A stretch of DNA of 10,679 nt from Bacteroidales bacterium. GTDB taxonomy: Bacteria; Bacteroidota; Bacteroidia; Bacteroidales; JAADGE01. Shown here piece after piece: positions 8,101 through 10,679 of the stretch (position 1 is the stretch's first letter; every line of letters begins with the position of its first letter). The stretch spans positions 1 through 10,679 of the forward strand of contig JAOZQB010000099.1 of the NCBI GenBank assembly GCA_029932445.1, in the 5' to 3' direction. The position numbers were made by a program, and so were the translations under genes. The notes below the pieces were generated by a model that ran no database searches, had not been told where the DNA came from, and saw nothing but the letters and a program-made list of their open reading frames with translations.

Positions 8101-9741
8101 ATCGTTCCTATACATGACGTCAAGTTTGAAATCTTGAGAATTAACTTGATACGCATTAAAAGAATACACATTTTTCATCATCAAATCCCAAGTCGGATTT
8201 GAAGTAGAAAGGGTTGTCGGTTTCAATAATTTTAAAAATAAAGCATCGGGTGCCGACGGTTCTTCATTGGAAAATTCACCGACACGATAGGGTTTGCCGT
8301 CGGATGTGTTTTCATATTCATAGGCAACAGCAAGTACTTCATCATTATTAAGTTGTGAATTTAAAGAGATGTATCCCAGAGTTGCATTAAAGGAATATTC
8401 CGATGTTGAGAGTAAGCGTGCATTTTGAACTTTTTCATAATCATCGCCGGCTTCAAAATTAATGAAAGACGATAAAATGGTACTGACATTGGCAATGTCT
8501 CTTAAACCCGGTTGGTCAAGCATTGTTTGATATAAGGTATTGGTACTGTTATCCGGAATAAGCGGTCCGTTTGCCGAGAAATTGTCGGGCGAATAAATGT
8601 GGTCTCCGTTTTCACCCAAATCCGTAAATGCAACAATATTTCTTGAATTATCAAATTTTCCGCTTCTGTTGGTAACCCATACTTCGATTTTTCGAATATT
8701 GATATTTGAACTGATTATCGGTAAATTTTTTAAAGCTTCATCGTATCGATCTCTGAAATATTGCGAGATAAAATAATGCCTGTTTGCATCGTAATCATCA
8801 GCCGTAATTTCAAACGGTGTCGTTGTGGCACCACCCTGAACCTCCACGGTTTTACTTTGACCTTTTTGTTGAGAGAAAACATTGGTTACCAATAAATTTC
8901 CGAATTTAAGTTCTGTTTTAATTCCGAATAAATTATGACTTCCCGTAATTAATGAACCGGATAAAGGCATGGTTACGTTTCCGGCTTCTATTTTTTGAAG
9001 AATCTCATCTTCTTTACCTTCATAAGCTAATTTTGCATTATTTTCAAATTCAAATGTGGCATCGGTATCAAAATTAATTCCCAGTTTCATTTTATCCCCG
9101 ATTTGCCCGGCAACTCCCATTTTAATATTCATATCAAAATCAAAATTGACATTTTTTTGAAGATCTTTTGTTAATGCCGGATTTTCGTTATTATTGATTT
9201 TAAGACCGAAAATAAGTTCTGCCGTTCCTTGCGGTTTAATATTGATGGTATTGCTGCCGAAGACTTTATCGAATCCTTGAATGGGAACAATTAAATTTTT
9301 ATTCACCAAGCGATCAACCAAACTGTTTTCACCTTTAATATTTTCCAGTGCCGAACGTTCCATCCAATAGTTATGAATTTCTTGTTTATTACTGTATTTC
9401 ATGAAATCGTCAAATGACATGTAATAGGGATTTCGATAATTAAAATCACCTATTTTGTCGTAAAAAATAAATTTTCCGGTTTTCGGATCATATTTTACGA
9501 ACGAATTGATACTCGAAGGATTTTTCAGAAAAAGAGGAGAGTTTTTTTTAAATGCCAACGGATTATTCGAATAATCTTCGAAGGGAAAAATAAGAGAATC
9601 TTTCGGAATTGAATCATGAATCCCGGGTATAAAGAAATCTTTTGAAGTATTTTTATAAGAAGATTCCGAAAATGAAACGAATAATAAAAAACTTCCGATT
9701 ATAAAAATACCTTTAAATAAAGACTTTAAGAATGATTTCAC
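2170..9741 (-). CDS. sprA: T9SS outer-membrane translocon SprA (Sov)
   Basis: SprA, called Sov in Porphyromonas gingivalis, forms the very large single-chain beta-barrel through which T9SS cargo crosses the outer membrane; in Flavobacterium it is also needed for gliding. This copy has 2,523 residues, near the usual roughly 2,400-2,500. Residues 1 to about 26 are a signal peptide (MKSFLKSLFKGIFIIGSFLLF and on). Recognisable family blocks include SPLFLKNPSS and YDPKTGKFIFYDKIGD, KLAYEGKEDEILQKIEAGNV (about 235-255), TPFEITADDYDANRHYFISQ (about 308-328), TTNDFEEANIEFIEFWMLDP (about 987-1007), YQDVGLDGLSDTDE (about 1078), PDMEDINRDYTLSE (about 1168) and VWMNELRLSGFNEHGGWA (about 1516). The protein ends in SLRFNLANI, with alternating residues like a last barrel strand. 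Lysine-rich stretches lie at 1665-1693 and 1948-1965. The start is GTG; a stop lies 22 bases upstream in frame, so no ATG alternative exists near the signal peptide. No frame disruption is apparent. Known partners such as PorV are not in the window. Confidence 0.97.
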   Translation of the reverse strand: MKSFLKSLFKGIFIIGSFLLFVSFSESSYKNTSKDFFIPGIHDSIPKDSLIFPFEDYSNNPLAFKKNSPLFLKNPSSINSFVKYDPKTGKFIFYDKIGDFNYRNPYYMSFDDFMKYSNKQEIHNYWMERSALENIKGENSLVDRLVNKNLIVPIQGFDKVFGSNTINIKPQGTAELIFGLKINNNENPALTKDLQKNVNFDFDMNIKMGVAGQIGDKMKLGINFDTDATFEFENNAKLAYEGKEDEILQKIEAGNVTMPLSGSLITGSHNLFGIKTELKFGNLLVTNVFSQQKGQSKTVEVQGGATTTPFEITADDYDANRHYFISQYFRDRYDEALKNLPIISSNINIRKIEVWVTNRSGKFDNSRNIVAFTDLGENGDHIYSPDNFSANGPLIPDNSTNTLYQTMLDQPGLRDIANVSTILSSFINFEAGDDYEKVQNARLLSTSEYSFNATLGYISLNSQLNNDEVLAVAYEYENTSDGKPYRVGEFSNEEPSAPDALFLKLLKPTTLSTSNPTWDLMMKNVYSFNAYQVNSQDFKLDVMYRNDKTGSSINYLPAGEIQGEILLKVLGLDNLNKNNEPGSDGYFDFIDKITINASNGKIYFPVTEPFGSYLKEKITGGSTDPEINRIADQYAFTELYEETQSQARQNAEKNKFFFKGEYRSSGGSEINLNAMNIPEGSVTVTAGGAILTENTDYTVDYNLGRVTIINQSLLESGTPIKISLESNSMFDIGTKSMIGTHLDYRISDNFNIGATLMHLHQKPLTSKVNIGDIPVSNTIWGTDINFNQEVPFLTKFVDKFIPFVKTKTPSHIDFSGEFAQLIPGHPKILGDEGYANIDDFEGAKVTIDLKSPSRWKISSTPQGQPDLFPEADSVNALVYGYNRAKLAWYNISRDFLTGSGSFNYLTVDSLSDHRIREIPEQEIFPNRDPEHDIPQFLYVLNLAYYPKEKGPYNYDTPNGSPGTSAGIDENGNLNSPESRWAGISQDLTTNDFEEANIEFIEFWMLDPFIYDPNQTGGDIYFNLGNISEDILRDSRQSFENGLPTTSNITNVDTTSWGRIPVLPRITDAFANEPADARQYQDVGLDGLSDTDENSFFNNYLQSIASAYGSGSKAYLDAVADPSGDDYMFFRDPVYDENQTGILDRYKKFNNQEGNSYSQGDLVTATELRPDMEDINRDYTLSESESYFQYKVHIAPSDMQVGENYITDIREADVKLRNENQETVKWYHFKIPLSDYQKKVGQIEDFKSIRFIRLFMKDWQKQIVLRFAEMDLIRGDWRKYKLSLLEGTEGSGTPEYTDAQLDVNTVNVEENSSREPVNYVLPPKVTREISPGNPYLQQLNEQAISLKVLNLSDGDARAAYKNASLDVRQYKKLQMFIHAEALEDEILNDDDLCAFIRLGSDYKENYYEYEIPLKLTEPGYYDGALGSTGRELVWRPENMLDVEFSVFQALKQERNQKIREGADINLTSEYSSYIDESGRRISITGTPNLSNIRTIMIGIRNRKKENNLLPDDGLPKSIEVWMNELRLSGFNEHGGWASRGRLQANLADFSTIAVSSEYSTPGFGGLEQSVDQRQQSTDFNYDFSAGTELGKFFPKKFGIRIPLYFGYSESKSNPEYDPLNPDIKMQATLSNMTQKERNDYLKISQDYVKRKSINLTNIRISGNSGKKSKEQKSKNKQKNQKKAPASKKNSRGRKSTPLWALSNWTTSYGYNELLSRNINTDHNLLKIHTGAIAYNYNITPKNIKPFSKIKLFRKKAFRIIKDFNFYYMPSMIAFRTDMRKSYNEILLRNIENSDVILDETYDKQFTWNRNYDLRYNLSRNLKFTYSANNQAWIGEPVGKIDKSDEQKWNDYKNSVIDSLKSYGRTTDFHQKLNGTWNIPINQLPLLDWVNANARYDADYYWTIGPRTADSSINLGNTIRNSRRMQLSAQANLDRLYRKVKFLKTVDNKFKGRKKKTKKKFKNVKFSKANVTLKKNKPRSITHNLKTENVKVKAIDSKGKEIKGRTEIVNENKVKFYAEESGKKVKIEITGKREVKENFFRIFSDYTLYALMSVRNVSLTYSQNNGNVIPGYTKKSNYLGFEKLKFKNLSTNAPGWKFITAVPDSKFAETAAAYHWLSGDSLLNTPVVQTGDITYNFKTTLKPVKGLRIDITADRRESKLSRSYWVEDYSGAIKSQNPSAEGSFSMSFLSIRTSFDKITDSTYNSAIYNQFLGYRMNVANRLADERSNSGIYYDRTQINNDTLPASAYTNQFPYGYNPTSKDVMLPAFLAAYSGQNVNKIGLGMFPVLPFPNWRLKYDGLTFYDAVQKYFKRITINHAYRSTYTVSSYQSNSAFETIETFNSMNFTNVQDELTSTYFVPEFTADVVTIDEKFVPLVGIDMQWKNDMSTKLEYKQSRMLTLSFSNNTITELIRKEYVFGFGYKVPDLEIPMMIQGSQKLFKSDLNFRFDFTYSDNYAVIRRITEADNQLSAGQKNLSIKISTDYNLDKVTLRVFYDRLVNTPRVSTSFKTSNTHIGFSLRFNLANI

Positions 9742-9743
9742 TG

Positions 9744-9751
9744 CAAATTTA
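9744..9751 (-). promoter_or_regulatory. Candidate -7 promoter element for sprA
   Basis: On the minus strand this reads TAAATTTG, matching the Bacteroidota -7 consensus TAnnTTTG. Only two bases lie between its G and the GTG start of sprA, which would make the message leaderless or start within the codon. No good -33 box is seen about 19 bases upstream. It may be a chance match in AT-rich DNA, with sprA transcribed instead from the ruvA promoter across a 69-bp gap that has no strong terminator. Confidence 0.3.
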
Positions 9752-9810
9752 TTTAGAATTTTTTAAAGTAGTTTTTCAGCCATAGGCAAATTCTATTGAG
9801 ATAAACGAAA

Positions 9811-10392
9811 TTATAATATTTTTAGTGCATTCTTAACAAGTTCTTCAACACTAATATTTGAATTTGAGACGTAAATTTTCTTAACGGCTTTTTCTGCTTT
9901 GGTTTTCGGAAATCCTAACATGCTTAATGCCGATAAGGCTTCTTCGGGAATTGAACTTGTGAAAGCAAGTCCGGTTTCATCATCAATTTCGGCTTTATTT
10001 ATTTTATCTTTCAAGTCAATAATAACACGTTGAGCTGTTTTTGCACCAATCCCTTTTATGTTTTGAAAAGTTGCAACATCATCCGTGCGAATAGCTTTTT
10101 TCACTTCATTTGCCGATAATGAGGAAAGCATAACTCTTGCCGTATTGGCACCGATTCCCGAAACTGAAATTAATAAACGAAAAATTTCGCGTTCCGATTT
10201 ATCGGCAAATCCGTATAAAGCATTTGTGTCTTCTCGAATAATTTGATGAATATACACTTTGTAATGCTCTTTGCCGCTTATTTTCGAATGTGTTTGTAAA
10301 GAAATGTTTACAAAATACCCGATTGTTCCGGCTTCAACAACAATATAAGTGGGTGTGGTTTCGGTAATTTTTCCGCTGATGTATTCAAACAT
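9811..10392 (-). CDS. ruvA: Holliday junction branch migration complex subunit RuvA
   Basis: RuvA binds four-way Holliday junctions as a tetramer and loads the RuvB helicase for branch migration during recombinational repair. From the ATG at 10392 it has 193 residues, the normal size. Domain I (1 to about 65) is the OB-fold region, starting MFEYISGKITE and ending in the conserved REDTNALYGF (53-62). Domain II carries two helix-hairpin-helix motifs, SGIGANTA (78-85) and KGIGAKTA (113-120), which contact the DNA backbone. Residues about 130-147 form an acidic linker, and the small C-terminal RuvB-binding domain follows (EEALSALSMLGFPKTKAEKA to the end). The open frame continues to a TTG at 10413, but it overlaps a promoter element and adds seven residues not expected in the family, so I use the ATG. 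ruvB and ruvC are not in the window. The gene is co-directional with sprA, 69 bp away, so co-transcription is plausible. Confidence 0.97.
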   Translation of the reverse strand: MFEYISGKITETTPTYIVVEAGTIGYFVNISLQTHSKISGKEHYKVYIHQIIREDTNALYGFADKSEREIFRLLISVSGIGANTARVMLSSLSANEVKKAIRTDDVATFQNIKGIGAKTAQRVIIDLKDKINKAEIDDETGLAFTSSIPEEALSALSMLGFPKTKAEKAVKKIYVSNSNISVEELVKNALKIL

Positions 10393-10410
10393 AAAATAAA
10401 TTTTAACATG

Positions 10411-10418
10411 CAAATATA
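10411..10418 (-). promoter_or_regulatory. Candidate -7 promoter element for ruvA
   Basis: On the minus strand this reads TATATTTG, an exact match to TAnnTTTG. It lies 18 bases before the ruvA ATG at 10392, giving a short AT-rich leader of roughly a dozen bases. The -33 region holds no clear TTG. The element overlaps the alternative TTG start at 10413, which supports the downstream ATG. The position is sensible; function is inferred. Confidence 0.5.
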
Positions 10419-10496
10419 AAAAAGTATTGTGAATATCATATAAAATCCGACTTTCGACAGAAAATGCCTGAAAATTAAAAAAAATGAAAAACTTTT

Positions 10497-10526
10497 TTTG
10501 CCGTGAAAAAATAATAGTTAATTTTG
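10497..10526 (+). promoter_or_regulatory. Promoter of the CAT-anticodon tRNA
   Basis: This is a full match to the Bacteroidota sigma-ABfr type promoter: TTTG at 10497-10500 (at the end of a T7G run), an 18-bp spacer, then TAATTTTG (TAnnTTTG) at 10519-10526. Transcription would start near 10530-10532, leaving about 20 bases of leader to be removed by RNase P. It points away from ruvA and is the best promoter in the window. Confidence 0.7.
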
Positions 10527-10551
10527 CCGCACTGAAATTTTATATTTCACG

Positions 10552-10625
10552 GGGCCGATAGCTCAGCCGGTTAGAGCATCTGACTCATAATCAGAGGGTC
10601 CGGGGTTCGAGTCCCTGTCGGCCCA
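10552..10625 (+). tRNA. tRNA with CAT anticodon (elongator Met, or Ile2 read by lysidine)
   Basis: A complete cloverleaf can be folded. The acceptor stem GGGCCGA (10552-10558) pairs with TCGGCCC (10618-10624), with discriminator A at 10625. The D arm is GCTC...GAGC. The anticodon stem TCTGA/TCAGA encloses the loop CTCATAA, with anticodon CAT at 10586-10588. The T arm is CGGGG-TTCGAGT-CCCTG. The 3' CCA is not encoded (the bases after the discriminator are CG), so it must be added by tRNA nucleotidyltransferase. It is not the initiator: the first pair is G:C and the anticodon stem lacks the three consecutive G:C pairs. Choosing between elongator Met and the isoleucine tRNA modified by TilS is not safe by eye; C4:G69 and C5:G68 are features I recall as favouring TilS recognition in E. 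coli. It has its own promoter and terminator and so appears monocistronic. Confidence 0.95.
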
Positions 10626-10647
10626 CGTTTCATGGTTATTGATTATA

Positions 10648-10679
10648 ACACCTTACTGTTTTTCGGTAAGGTGTTTTTT
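10648..10679 (+). terminator. Intrinsic terminator of the tRNA unit
   Basis: A perfect 9-bp stem (10648-10656 with 10666-10674) around a 9-base loop runs straight into a T tract that reaches the window edge. It starts 22 bases after the tRNA. Together with the promoter at 10497-10526 it defines a single-gene transcription unit of about 150 bases. Confidence 0.85.

Noticed and set aside
10393..10413. Seven-residue extension of ruvA from a TTG start
   Set aside because: The TTG is part of the promoter-like TATATTTG, and RuvA proteins normally begin at the position of the ATG at 10392.

Overview
The window looks like chromosomal DNA of a Bacteroidota (Bacteroidetes) bacterium. The strongest evidence is a complete gene for SprA, the giant outer-membrane translocon of the type IX secretion system (T9SS), which is confined to that phylum. 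The DNA is AT-rich, the genes have A/T-rich leaders without clear Shine-Dalgarno sites, and several starts are preceded by the Bacteroidota -7 element TAnnTTTG. I cannot fix the order or genus; a Bacteroidales-like lineage is a guess.

Layout: four genes lie on the minus strand and are read right to left: ruvA (10392-9811), sprA (9741-2170), gcvH (2014-1634) and rmuC (1566-88). At the right edge a tRNA gene with anticodon CAT (10552-10625) is read rightwards, divergent from ruvA, and ends in an intrinsic terminator at the window's end. A second terminator lies between gcvH and rmuC. A strong hairpin follows rmuC at 21-48. The non-coding gaps are short: 1-87, 1567-1633, 2015-2169 (155 bp, AT-rich, no clear promoter or terminator), 9742-9810 and 10393-10551 (divergent promoters of ruvA and the tRNA).

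The genes do not form one pathway. SprA exports proteins carrying a T9SS C-terminal signal. RuvA is the Holliday-junction-binding partner of the RuvB helicase. GcvH is the lipoyl carrier of the glycine cleavage system. RmuC is a membrane-anchored coiled-coil protein with a nuclease-like domain. From memory, the ruvA-sprA-gcvH order recurs in other Bacteroidota, so this is probably a conserved neighbourhood rather than an accessory island. I see no insertion sequence, CRISPR array, phage gene or novel defence system. The points worth a second look are the start sites and promoters of sprA and rmuC, the lysine-rich inserts in SprA, and the identity and promoter of the tRNA.
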